A stretch of 64,000 bases of DNA from Isoetes taiwanensis (taxonomy: Eukaryota > Streptophyta > Lycopodiopsida > Isoetales > Isoetaceae): positions 8,313,525 to 8,377,524 of the forward strand of contig JAJEKV010000017.1 in NCBI GenBank assembly GCA_021234155.1. The letters run 5' to 3'. This document shows, one piece after another, positions 25,124-34,299 of this stretch. The notes below the pieces were generated by a model that worked only from the letters and a program-made list of their open reading frames with translations, did no database searches and was not told the DNA's origin. A program made the position numbers and the translations under genes. The first letter of the stretch is position 1. Each line of letters begins with the position of its first letter.

Positions 25124-25448
25124 TTCTTCGTTGTTGTCATCTTGATCACGTCCAAATAGGTTTCTGGGTACCCACTGGTGATGTCGGCCCTGGCCTTGGG
25201 AACCTGAGCCGGTGTTTCTGGCTGCAAGGGTTAATCATCAATACTTGTTATTTGGGTTACATCTTAATCATATCCATTTACAATTAATTTATTGTTAGAT
25301 ACGAAAGAAATCATGTGAAAATTCCACTTACAAGTTAAGATCATAATAAGTCATTAATATTTAGAGGTACATTTCATGAAATACATGATAATATCTAAAA
25401 GCGAGATTATTCAATACAATTTAACTGAGGACAAAGCAAATTTTTCCA

Positions 25449-26560
25449 TCATCGATGGCCCTTCATATTCTTGAAGAAGTTATTGATGTTCTTGAGATGT
25501 AGCCCTTTGCCGACGTTGTGCAGGATCCTTGCGGCTGATCCTCCTTCAAGTGCTCTTGCCATTTGGGGTGCTGGGAGTTCGGGTGCCATTGTCACCACTA
25601 CTGACAAATGTGCATCCCTGAGGTGGCCCCTGGCGAAGTCGAGGCAGTGAAGAGCTACGGATCTCTTAAAAAGGATGACATGATCCAATCCGTAGTCTAG
25701 TCTGGCGTGCTGCCCAAAGCCAGAGAGGGCTATGAGGAGCGCGACAGACTCTTCTCCTCTTGGGCTAAACTCCTTGTGGAATACTATCATCTGCCCTTGG
25801 CTAAGAGCTGGAAGATAGTATCGAAGCGCCTTACCTTTCCCCGCGATGTTGGACCCTGTGTCTCTTCTGCCAGCTGCTTCCCCATAGATGTCAATTGCTA
25901 TGAGGTCTTCGTGGTCCCTCCACATTGTGGTAGCGTTCTCCAAGTTGATGTTGGCGCGTGACTCACGCGAACTTCTGGAACGGACTGGTCGGCTAGAGCT
26001 TGGACCTCTTCCTGGCTTATATAATTTGCTTTGTATCTGCTGAAACTCCTCCTCCGGGATGATGGGCTCCTGTTGTTGATACATCTGCCTTATCTGCTGA
26101 TAAGCTTGTATATCCGACATTGTCTCCCCGGCGTAGGAGTGTCGCTCCGCTACTTCCCTTGGGATTTCCTGGTAAGAGTAGTCGATGAAGTCGCTGCCCT
26201 GTTCTTGTGCAATCAAGCCTAGGAGCTCATCGATTCTGAGACCTTCTTCTTGGCAATGGGGAAGGCATGATGTCGTTAGCCAAGATGTACTCCTCGCCGT
26301 CGATGATCACTGGTGACAGGGCTGTGATGCCAACTGGCGGTTCGAAATCTCGCCTTAGTGTGCCTTCCTGCCTAGCTATTCGCCTCTCCATCATTGTTGC
26401 TTCTCTCATCTCCCAACTTGGGTTCTCCTCCCCTTGCTGCTCGTAATCTTGCTCGATCTGCAGCATGGGTGTTCCTGCGCTCGCGCCATAGTACTCGTAC
26501 TCTGTAGAGTCGATCTCATGGATGCTGATCTGCTCCCTTCGGGTGTCGAGAGGTGCTAGA
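25449..26560 (-). CDS. Unrecognised ORF upstream of gag (frameshifted)
   Basis: On the minus strand an open reading block enters near 26560, runs through 26227 and continues one frame over from 26216 to 25449, so at least one frameshift is present. The N-terminal part is Glu/Gln/Tyr-rich (EIDSTEYEYYGASAG, QIEQDYEQQGEEN). A Ser/Arg-rich linker follows, then about 150 residues of folded-looking sequence (EDHEDLIAIDIYGEAAGRRD ... ALRYYLPALSQGQMIVFHKE ... LDYGLDHVILFKRSVALHCL). I do not recognise the fold. Its codon pattern and position just before gag suggest an extra ORF of the retroelement. A captured host exon or a viral structural or movement gene cannot be excluded. No function is assigned. 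Confidence 0.45.
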
Positions 26561-27688
26561 TCTAAGGGCCATTTTGATTATAATAGGCTTGCCTTTATAA
26601 AAGTAGATTGCCTTTGTAGCAATGTTTTAAATATAGTTTCGCCATGTTATCCTATGCCCCTTTGTTTAACATTATTGGGGAAAGTTCATAGGTATAATAT
26701 CACATAGAATTTGCCATATTTCTCAAACCAATTCAAGTGGAGCATTCCTTCATGCTTGCTTCATACCAGTATGCGCACTCTAGATGTACACTTTAGTACG
26801 TCTTTCGAAATAGGACCATCAAATCATATAAAAATGATAGAAAAACTATATAGAAATTACAAAAGAAACCCCAAGTTGTTATGCTAATTCATTAAGAGTT
26901 TATGTAACAAATTCTGGTTTGATATAACTGAATTATGAGATAGTTCTTTGCTTTCATCTTCACGCGGATTGGTTCCATCGCTTACTTTCACGCGTGTCAC
27001 TTTCCTCCTGTGCACCGAATACTCTATTTGCATTTTGCCATGTTTAGGCATTTTTATTTCCATCAAATGCTTCCATACCTTATCTACAGGCATCAATTGC
27101 TGTATTCCAATCTTCTGGATTTCTATGACTTTCTATGTGGCCTTGCAAGTCCATCATCAAAGTGCAAAAAAGCTTCACCTTGCTTTAAGCAAACCTTAAA
27201 TATGCCATCACCGGCATACAATTATTCTAGTTTGGATCTCATCCTCTGAAATCACGAAAAAGTCCTCCGCCTCTGTCGTAGGACACTCGCTTTTCTTCCT
27301 CCCTCGCGCCTAACTGTGCCTCTGATCCAGCCAATCCTGTAAGGTTCTTAACCGACATGCCCTTAACCAGCTAAGCAAAACCGTTTAGACGTTTACGAGT
27401 AGTCGTTTCTGCACATTTATGCCAGTGTCTCGGGAATGCCCCACATGCACATTCAAGGAGTGAATATTCGAGCGGTCAAATACGGGCCGTTATAAATTCC
27501 CACCTGTATGGAAGTGATCCCATTCGATTTGGTGGAGGAACGAGGGAGAAAAACACACCAGAAGAAACCCTCAAAACCCCAAAGGGTCAAAACTTTTGCA
27601 CCATTACTCGGCAGTAAGAAGGGGTCACGGAGTCCGGGAAAACATCTCTTAGATTCCCAAGACTAGGGTAAGGATATCCTTCACCTAG
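26561..27688. other. Non-coding stretch with LTR-like promoter region
   Basis: No gene. GC content rises at 27260-27660, where a TATA-like GTTATAAATTCCC (about 27490) and purine-rich sequence resemble an LTR or promoter remnant. No partner repeat was found in the window. Confidence 0.3.
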
Positions 27689-27926
27689 CGTAAAAATCGC
27701 CTAGTCTACTTTCAACCTAATATGCAAAAAATATCTCGTCGCGCAGAGATTTAATCCAAGAAAACTGACAAGACAGTTTTTACTCTCTCTTTTGATTTTT
27801 CTACTATGTGATTCCAATGATTGAATGTTTTCACTCCTCTTTCTAGAGTGTGTTCTTGCAAGATCAAATCAAGGCTATCAGACAAGATCAGATCAGCGGC
27901 TGAAAGTAGAGTAGCCGATTTTTACG
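27689..27926. repeat. TIR-type element, 26 bp inverted ends
   Basis: CGTAAAAATCGCCTAGTCTA (27689 onward, 26 bp arm) pairs with the reverse complement at 27901-27926, about 24 of 26 bases matching. The 186 bp interior is non-coding. The size suits a MITE. It is followed within 3 bp by the long hairpin at 27929. Confidence 0.6.
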
Positions 27927-27928
27927 TA

Positions 27929-27999
27929 TATAGGAAAGCCCATTTAGTGGGCTTTCCTGCTGTAGAAACAGGAAAGCCCACTAAATGGGCTTCCCTATA
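27929..27999. repeat. Near-perfect 31 bp hairpin with 9 nt loop
   Basis: The left arm (27929-27959) and right arm (27969-27999) are reverse complements at 30 of 31 positions. Each arm contains a nested palindrome (GAAAGCCCA...TGGGCTTTC). A third copy of the right arm, starting GAAAGCCCACTAAATGGGCT, lies at 28058-28086, 86 bp downstream. It could be a MITE core or a small-RNA precursor. There is no evidence of transcription. Confidence 0.75.
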
Positions 28000-28057
28000 A
28001 TGTAAAAGACGAGAAGCAGGGGTGGCACGGCTTGCCACGTGAGCCCCTGACAAAGAT

Positions 28058-28086
28058 GAAAGCCCACTAAATGGGCTTCCCTATAA
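28058..28086. repeat. Third copy of the GAAAGCCCACTAAATGGGCT arm
   Basis: Direct repeat of 27972-28000, matching at essentially every base including the trailing TTCCCTATAA. Confidence 0.8.
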
Positions 28087-28282
28087 CGTGGAGGAGAGTT
28101 AGGTGATGTTCTGTGCGCCACATGTCAACAATCTATTGGCTGGAGCAGATAATTGCCACAAAAAGATTTAACATTTTGTCAATGTACTTTCTGGAAATGA
28201 AAGTGTGCTAAAAATGGCCATGTGGTGGCATATGGTTGGACGAGGGGGCAGAACAGCACCTAAATGTTCTTTACGTTATGCC

Positions 28283-28371
28283 AAAGGCACTTTACCCTGC
28301 ATTCCTCAATTCCTGATTGTCAACCAGGGCTCTCCACGAAAGGAATGAGGAATGCATGGTAAAGGGCCTTT
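28283..28371. repeat. Imperfect ~31 bp hairpin
   Basis: The left arm 28283-28313 (AAAGGCACTTTACCCTGCAT...) pairs imperfectly with the right arm 28341-28371 (...ATGCATGGTAAAGGGCCTTT) around a 27 nt loop. It sits at the edge of a GC-rich patch (28380-28680) that has no gene I can support. Confidence 0.6.
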
Positions 28372-28967
28372 CCCTTAGGGTATGGTTGCCTCCTATCGTG
28401 ACTGTCCCTCGGAGCACGTGCCATCCCCCCCCGTCTCGACGCGACATCGCCATGTGGCATGCCGAAAGTGGCCCTTCCGACCATGGGTTGGACTCGTCTT
28501 CACGCGTGTGTGGCCGTGGGCGTTATGTGCATGTCCCGAGGCCGTTATGGCACGGGCGTTATCGTCGACCATGTGTCCCGATGTCATGCAACCGGGTACC
28601 AAGAATCAGCGACAAAGCTACGCGATCGTTAGCCCGGTTGCGGATGTCGTCGGTATGTTGATCATCGGCGTGCAATAGAGCTCGCTAAGCGTGAAGCCAC
28701 GCTTCCGTGATTAGCCGTGTAAATGTTGTCTACAATTGTGGAACAGTTCTGCCCAATCGTGGCTGTGTTAAGAGTCCTGATCATATCGATTCGAAATTAT
28801 AATTCAATGCCCCTTGCTTGAATTCGCGCCCATTCCAGAGCACTCGATTACCGAAGCCCAATTTGAATACCAAGCTCCCGCTATGGCTCCTAACAGAATA
28901 AAAGCCAATTTCCACTTCCAAATTTCAAGCTTATCGATATCAGATCTTGAGGAGCACGATAATAGAC
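28372..28967. other. GC-rich patch without a recognised gene
   Basis: Bases 28380-28680 are clearly more GC-rich than the surroundings, so several overlapping ORFs arise by chance. None shows a domain or splice support. It may be part of the pogo-like element's 5' region. Confidence 0.35.
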
Positions 28968-30960
28968 ATGGTTTCCACAAGAGGTCGGAGAGGAGACGAT
29001 GGTGAAGCCAGTAACAGAGTACCTACATCAAGGAAAAGAGTTTCTTGCTCCAAGGAGGAAGTCGGACACCACCAAAGTCTTTGCATCTCCCACAATGCCA
29101 AGGAGGCCAAGCAAGCGCAGGGCGGTGGGTGAAGATCAAATGGCAGACATGTTGGATGAGGTAAGTGAGTATGGTATATATGTTAGAGAGGCATCTAGAA
29201 GGTCTGGAATCCCGGAATCAACAATAAGGGACTTGCTGTATGGCCGTATAACTCACAAAAAGATTTGGTAATCCACAAATCCCTAACGACTCTATAGGAG
29301 GAAGAGTTAGTCAGCGGGCAGGCTCTCGGGGCCAGAAGCGAGGGAATGGGGTTACACTCTCATTTGTCAAGGAAAGGGAAAGCCTGAGATGGCTATGGAG
29401 GGGGGCAACTTCAATTTCATGGGGTTCCCCGGGAGTAAATGGTGGAAAGCTGTTCAAATAAAGGCATCCGAGGAGGTTACACTAAGAAGTCTTGAGAGAT
29501 ACTAGATATCATTTCGGGCGTGCTATGACCCAAGAGAATTTGGATAACTTCTATCTTTGGTGCGAGACAAATCTATGGCGAGAGTTCAACTTCCCGACCT
29601 CTAGGATCCGGAATCTTGATGAGACCGGCATCAAAAGCTGGTAAGGTGAATGGCATGAAGATCATAGGGAGGAAAGGGGAGCATAGGGTCAATGAGGTGG
29701 TCATGAACAATAGGGAGTGGGTGACCATTACGGTATGTGTAAATCTTTGAAGGGTTTAAGATACCTAATTTGTATATATTCAAGGGTACTCGGATGAGGC
29801 AAGATAACATTGCCAGATGCGAGGAAGGGGCAATTCAAGCTGTGCAGCCCTCGGCATGGATGACTACAGAATTGTTCAAGTCTTGGTTGTCACATTTTGT
29901 TGCTAGGGTTCCTGGTGGAGTATCTCCATCAAGGCCACATCTGATAATATTGGATGGCCATGGCAGCCATGTGGAGCTGGAAGTGATTTTGGCAGCTAAG
30001 GAAATGGGCATACATTTTGCCCTATTTCCACCCCACACATCACATAGGTTACAACCTTTGGATGTTGCATGCTTTGCACCATTCAAGGCAGCTTTCAAGA
30101 GATTGAAATCTTCTTATATGGTTAGCAAAGGGAGGATTGAACCGAAGAGGGAGGACATTGCAGATCTCATTTCACAGGCCATTGAATTAGGGCTGACACC
30201 TAGCAACATCAAGGCAGGGTTTAGAGCAACTGGGATTTGGCCATTCAACTCAGACAAGGTTAAGCCAGGCCAGGAAAGTGGCAGGTTTGGTAGAGTGCCC
30301 ATGGAGCAGATTATCCAAAGTGTAGGCCAAGAAAATGCAGCCAACTTGGAGGATGAGGTATTGGAGCAATTCAACGTGGCTGACCTGCAACAGTTATGGA
30401 AGGAACCACGCCCTGCTGGTGAGCATGGTGGCCAAGAGCCTATTGGAGTGCATCAACATGTAGTTGACAATGTGGACATTGAAAGACATGATGTGCATCC
30501 ATCTCCCCGAGAAGATGCACCAGATGGGGAACATCAGACCATTGATTCAACCTTAAGACCCTCACTGCAACATGTGGTACCATCTGGTGACCTGGGAACA
30601 GCACATGCATGTGTGTAGCTCCCTACAGAAGTGAGGACATCACAGGCCTGCATGCAACAGTCTCAATCCACGAGGGCAAGGAATCAGGGTGTAGTCCCAG
30701 ACCTAAGTGGGAGGGTGCACATCTCTAGTGATGGGCCTTGTGAGGCCTTAGCTGCTGAGAGGTCTAGGAGGGATGAGGCAGCAAGACTAAAGAATGAGCA
30801 AGTTGCAGCCAGGAAACTCGAAACTGCTAGAAGGAAATTGGGAAAGACAGGAGGCTGCCAAAAGAGCTCAACAGAATAGGGAAGAGAGGGAAAATAGGAA
30901 GAAGGCTGATGCAGAATTTGAAGCCTCTACTGCTAGACTTAGGGCACTCATGTACCCCAG
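28968..30960 (+). pseudogene. Decayed pogo-like (Tc1/mariner superfamily) DDE transposase
   Basis: It starts at ATG 28968 (MVSTRGRRGDDGEASN) and shifts frame by about 29090 into DEVSEYGIYVREASRRSGIP ESTIRDLL, a psq-type helix-turn-helix. The catalytic core is a DDE_1 endonuclease. The first Asp is in NLDETG (29618-29620), the second in LIILDGHGSHVE (29953-29955), and the third in RLQPLDVACFAPFK (30061-30063), giving DD36D spacing. The block 29770-30618 is a long intact stretch with RATGIWPFNSDKV. After it come a stop, then a Lys/Glu/Arg-rich coiled-coil tail in shifted frames up to about 30950. Stops and frameshifts near 29270-29760 make it non-functional although all three catalytic residues survive. 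No flanking TIRs were identified. Confidence 0.75.
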
Positions 30961-30985
30961 GGGCATATTTTTTGAAAAGGATCCA

Positions 30986-31305
30986 TCCCGTACCGTACTT
31001 GTACGTACGTACGTATTTTTAAAAAATACTCTTGACGTTTTTTTTTTTTAAATACTACTTGTTTTTCACAAAACAATAAATTTGCACTTACCAGGAATTG
31101 AACCTGAGCCTCCTAGATAGCAAACTAACATGCTAACCAACTTCCCCTACATCAATTTTATATTTTATTTCAAGTTTTATTCTATTTAAAAACTGTTTTT
31201 TGATTTTTAAAAAATACTCCAAACATATGTAAGGTACGTATGGCTGAAAAAAACGTATTTTTTAAAAAATACGTATAGTACGTACGGTAGGATATGCATA
31301 CGGGA
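30986..31305. mobile_element. 320 bp TIR element with tRNA-like interior
   Basis: The ends are inverted: TCCCGTACCGTAC... with ...ATTTTTAAAAAATAC on the left, and the complementary ...GTACGTACGGTAGG...ATACGGGA on the right. A TTTAAAAAATA core lies in both arms. The interior at about 31090-31150, read on the minus strand, resembles a tRNA: an A-box-like GTTGGTTAGCATG and a B box GGTTCAATTCC at proper spacing. This suggests a tRNA-derived SINE fragment carried in a MITE, or a tRNA-like element. Low-complexity T runs flank it. Confidence 0.5.
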
Positions 31306-32889
31306 CAACACTGTTAGGAAGGGTTTAAGGATTGAGGCTGGAAATTCGGCGAAAGGTGGGCCAGTTTGGGGACGGTATCCGTGAGGGCGTAGGGGGCCTC
31401 GGGTATGGCGAAAACGGTGTAATCGTGAGGCCTTCATTGATGCACTGGCCCCCGCTCGCGGGAGGCTGGCAGACGTACGTAGTGTTAAGTGCCATGTCAG
31501 TTGGCACACTCGGCGTGATAACGGGCCCGTAGAGCTGGCGACGGCAGGCTCCGAATATACGCGAATGAGGCTATCGAATTAACGACGGGGGAGCCTAGAC
31601 CCCCCCTTACTCAAGATGCCATAACTTCTCAACCTTAGAGATTTTTAGAAAAAATTGTTCTGCAAAGTTGTAGTCCAGATCATTAGGTACCCAAAACACC
31701 CGGCGGATGTCTAAGCGCGCAAATGTATCTCGACCTACAAGAGTTTGCCTCTTAAGTGCGCGAAACATGGCGACCATACCCTAGACTAGATCCTGAAAAG
31801 ATGTCGTGATATATCTTTTTCGCTATCCATGAAACTTTTTATTATACAAGAAATTTATCGCGGCGGCGAACATTTCTCTTTCCCAATCCCCTGTCTGTAT
31901 CCAAGTGAGTCAAACAAAAAAAATTATTCACAGTGCCCATGTCCTACCGACTCACTTATTGTTTATAAACTAGCATTTCAAATGAGAAGCCATGGGCAGC
32001 AAGGGGTAGAAAGAAGCTGATCTCAGAACCTATCTCAAAAAGCAATTAAATACCATCATGTTTATGTTTCTGTCTATTTTAGTTATCTTAAATGCTGAAT
32101 GAAGACGATGCCTCCAGACAAACCTATGCCTGCTGTATCTATTATGGTCTCATAGACTCTACAGGTCTGTAAAACACATTAATAACATCCTTTTTCCTTC
32201 CAGTGAGGTTCTATATAAGCAGTTGGTTCGCCCAAAGTATTGTCGAAATGAATTTTCTACTGGAACTTTTAAAAATTGGGCTTGAACTGCTTTCTAGCAT
32301 GGTGTGGTGCCTTTGGTAAACTTCCATGAGCTGCATCTATCATGGAAAAGTCAAATCCATTATATACATTGATGATGACCCCCCGTATCCAGAGGCAGCA
32401 GCCTGTGAAGGATATTGATTTGCTAAAGAAGAGGGGAAATGCACCATGCAAGCATTGAGACAACATTTTCCCAAATGTGTATATCCAAGGGACATCGGTG
32501 TATGACTCCAACAATCTCTTCCAACTATCTGCAGAAAATCACATTCTCATAAATGTGAAGAAAACCTAACTGTTTCGTGAAAAGATCCAAAAACAGCAAT
32601 ACTTTTCTTTCCTGACCTTGCCATCCTCAATTAAAATAAATATATGACCTATTGTTAAACGTTTCTAGATAAACTCAAAATGTCTGTAAAAGCAAATGCA
32701 GCTTTAAATAGAATAGGCTTCTGAGTTGGAATAAATCTGAGCCAAATGGATTGTTAATATTGTTTAAATAGTATTATTTAATGGCTTTAATTTGAATCTG
32801 AGAAAATTTCAACATGTACTCAAATGCAACAACACAGGAATACCTTACTATGATTACCTGCTCAAATAGTCACTTATGTCTTACTATGA
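31306..32889. other. Non-coding stretch, GC-rich at its left
   Basis: 31320-31600 is GC-rich and reads like a repeat remnant (possible LTR). 31600-32889 is AT-rich. No gene recognised. Confidence 0.4.
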
Positions 32890-33119
32890 TTATCTGCTCA
32901 AATAGTCACTTATGTCGTGCAACCTATCCTCATTCTCCTTTGAATCGGAACGAACTTTCTGTACTACCTTTTCCAGATTCTGTGACTTTTCTTCTAGCAC
33001 TGCTACCTTATCAAGATTTTTAATCTCTTCATCCCTTTCCACGACCTTTTTCTGGAGTATAGTAACCTCATTTTCCACAGGTTCATCCTTCTTACCTTCC
33101 CCCCCTTCTTGGGAGGCAT
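32890..33119 (-). pseudogene. Short coiled-coil gene fragment, frameshifted at its start
   Basis: On the minus strand an ATG at 33119-33117 begins MPPKKGG, ending in a 7 nt G run. One frame over, the sequence continues as a strongly helical stretch (KKDEPVENEVTILQKKVVER, ERDEEIKNLDKVAVLEEKSQ, NLEKVVQKVRSDSKENEDRL) to a stop near 32890. One extra G would join them, so a homopolymer slip or decay is likely. Alternatively AAG|GTAAGA right after MPPKKGGK may be a donor. The MPPKK start with a following coiled coil resembles small ciliary coiled-coil proteins, which a plant with flagellate sperm would have, but this is only a guess. Confidence 0.35.
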
Positions 33120-33305
33120 CTTGCTTAATGGACTGTAGCCAGAAGCAGTATCTTCTTCTCAGATTGCAAAGCAATTTAGACGAGTAGAATTTTCGCAGTC
33201 AAGGCTTCATATAGGCTTGCCTTTAACATCTATTACAATTCAAATACTACCGGTGGACTGATCTTGATCTTCTCTGTAAGGTATTTTTTCTGCAAAGATT
33301 TACAA

Positions 33306-33485
33306 TTAAATGCCTTCAATACCATCTGCCTTATAAACATCCTGTAACAGCTCCAAATTTCTTGAAAACATCCCGAACCAAGTCCATGGATGATCCAACG
33401 GCAGACCCACATTTGCCTGATAAGGAGGCCGCTTTGCAAAACACAACCCACTGTCTGCATCTTCATATTGTGTGCCGTTCTTCAT
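33306..33485 (-). CDS. Small ORF of unknown function
   Basis: A 59-residue ORF on the minus strand from ATG 33485-33483 (MKNGTQYEDADSGLCFAKRP, then PLDHPWTWFGMFSRNLELLQ). The composition looks like real protein rather than random sequence. Upstream sequence with the same frame open contains basic residues. It may be an exon of a split gene together with the coiled-coil fragment just downstream. I do not recognise it. Confidence 0.3.
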   Translation of the reverse strand: MKNGTQYEDADSGLCFAKRPPYQANVGLPLDHPWTWFGMFSRNLELLQDVYKADGIEGI

Positions 33486-33544
33486 GGTGGAGCTCAAATC
33501 GTGTCTGAGTCTTTTAAACCCTAGTTTTGTCCTCAACTCTAAGA

Positions 33545-33705
33545 GACGCCTCACATGTAAATTAAAACGCATTCACATGAACGAAATTTGAGACGGCCGG
33601 TTTGACGTCTGAGCCGGTCGTCCTTGAACTGCTGGAGCAGTTCAGACCAGAGCGTCTTGAACGGCATGACGTCCGGCAAAACTTGCCGCTCACATGTGAG
33701 GCGTC
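33545..33705. repeat. Fold-back element upstream of the callose synthase
   Basis: GACGCCTCACATGT at 33545-33558 is inverted exactly at 33692-33705. Internal inverted segments (GCCGGTTTGACGTC / GACGTCCGGC) add further pairing. The size (about 160 bp) suits a MITE. It lies some 600 bp upstream of the callose synthase start codon. Confidence 0.6.
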
Positions 33706-34299
33706 CCTAATGCATTAGGATTGCAGGATTCAAAAGTGCGTACTGTGAAGACTGTAGAGAGACGCAACCATAGCAAATGCGGCCGCTGCCCAAGTGTCGA
33801 CCTTCGCTAGAAGGAAAAAAAGAGGGCTTGAGCGTGCCGGCCATCGCCAGTAGCCAGACGTCGAAGTTGGACGGAGAGATTGTCGAGGGAAAAGAACGTG
33901 GCACATAAATAGAAGATTGGATTGCGGCGCAGAAATATTAGCGAGGGACACAAGGAAAAAAGAAAAATTACAACCTGCTTTATATATGTAGAGACAACTA
34001 GTTCCTGAAGTCCCTGCCCTTCAATACTTGGGAAATGCGTCCACGTGGAATTCAAATCTGAGATGGCATAACACTTTACACGTTGATACAAAGGACGCTG
34101 AGCTATGGTGACACTGACAGACGACACAGGATCGACTCATTGCTCGACGTTCTCCATTTCTCACAGGAGGAGTTTAGGCTAAACCCTGCAAGTAAAAAAG
34201 AGCTAGATGGCTTTGTGGTGGGAATATCTAACTCGTGAGTGTGCGATGCTCCTGCGCATATGAGAGTGTGATCGGTTTGAGTTTGTTGCGCATTTTGCA
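33706..34299 (+). promoter_or_regulatory. Presumed promoter and leader region of the callose synthase
   Basis: This region lies immediately upstream of the ATG at 34300 and has no gene of its own. The start context is GCAATGG, with G at -3 and +4. A TATA-like TATATATG lies near 33982. No transcription start or cis-element can be assigned from sequence alone. Confidence 0.3.

Larger units (their letters stand above)
22403..26560 (-). mobile_element. Truncated Ty3/gypsy retrotransposon
   Basis: Minus-strand order: an unrecognised upstream ORF (26560-25449), gag (25123-24073, frameshifted), then protease and reverse transcriptase (23830-22403). RNase H, integrase and both LTRs are missing, and no LTR pair flanks it, so both ends are lost. 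Plus-strand ORFs in this span are shadows. Confidence 0.8.

Noticed and set aside
25449-26560. Endogenous caulimovirid movement or coat protein
   Set aside because: Position before gag and Tyr/Glu-rich composition prompted the idea, but no diagnostic motif could be read. The downstream gag and reverse transcriptase look like Ty3/gypsy.
28317-28678. Overlapping ORFs of about 100 codons on both strands
   Set aside because: They arise from a local GC-rich patch with few stops in any frame. No domain, start context or splice support.
30986-31305. Genuine tRNA gene on the minus strand
   Set aside because: A and B boxes are present, but an acceptor stem and complete cloverleaf could not be formed, and it lies inside an inverted-repeat element.
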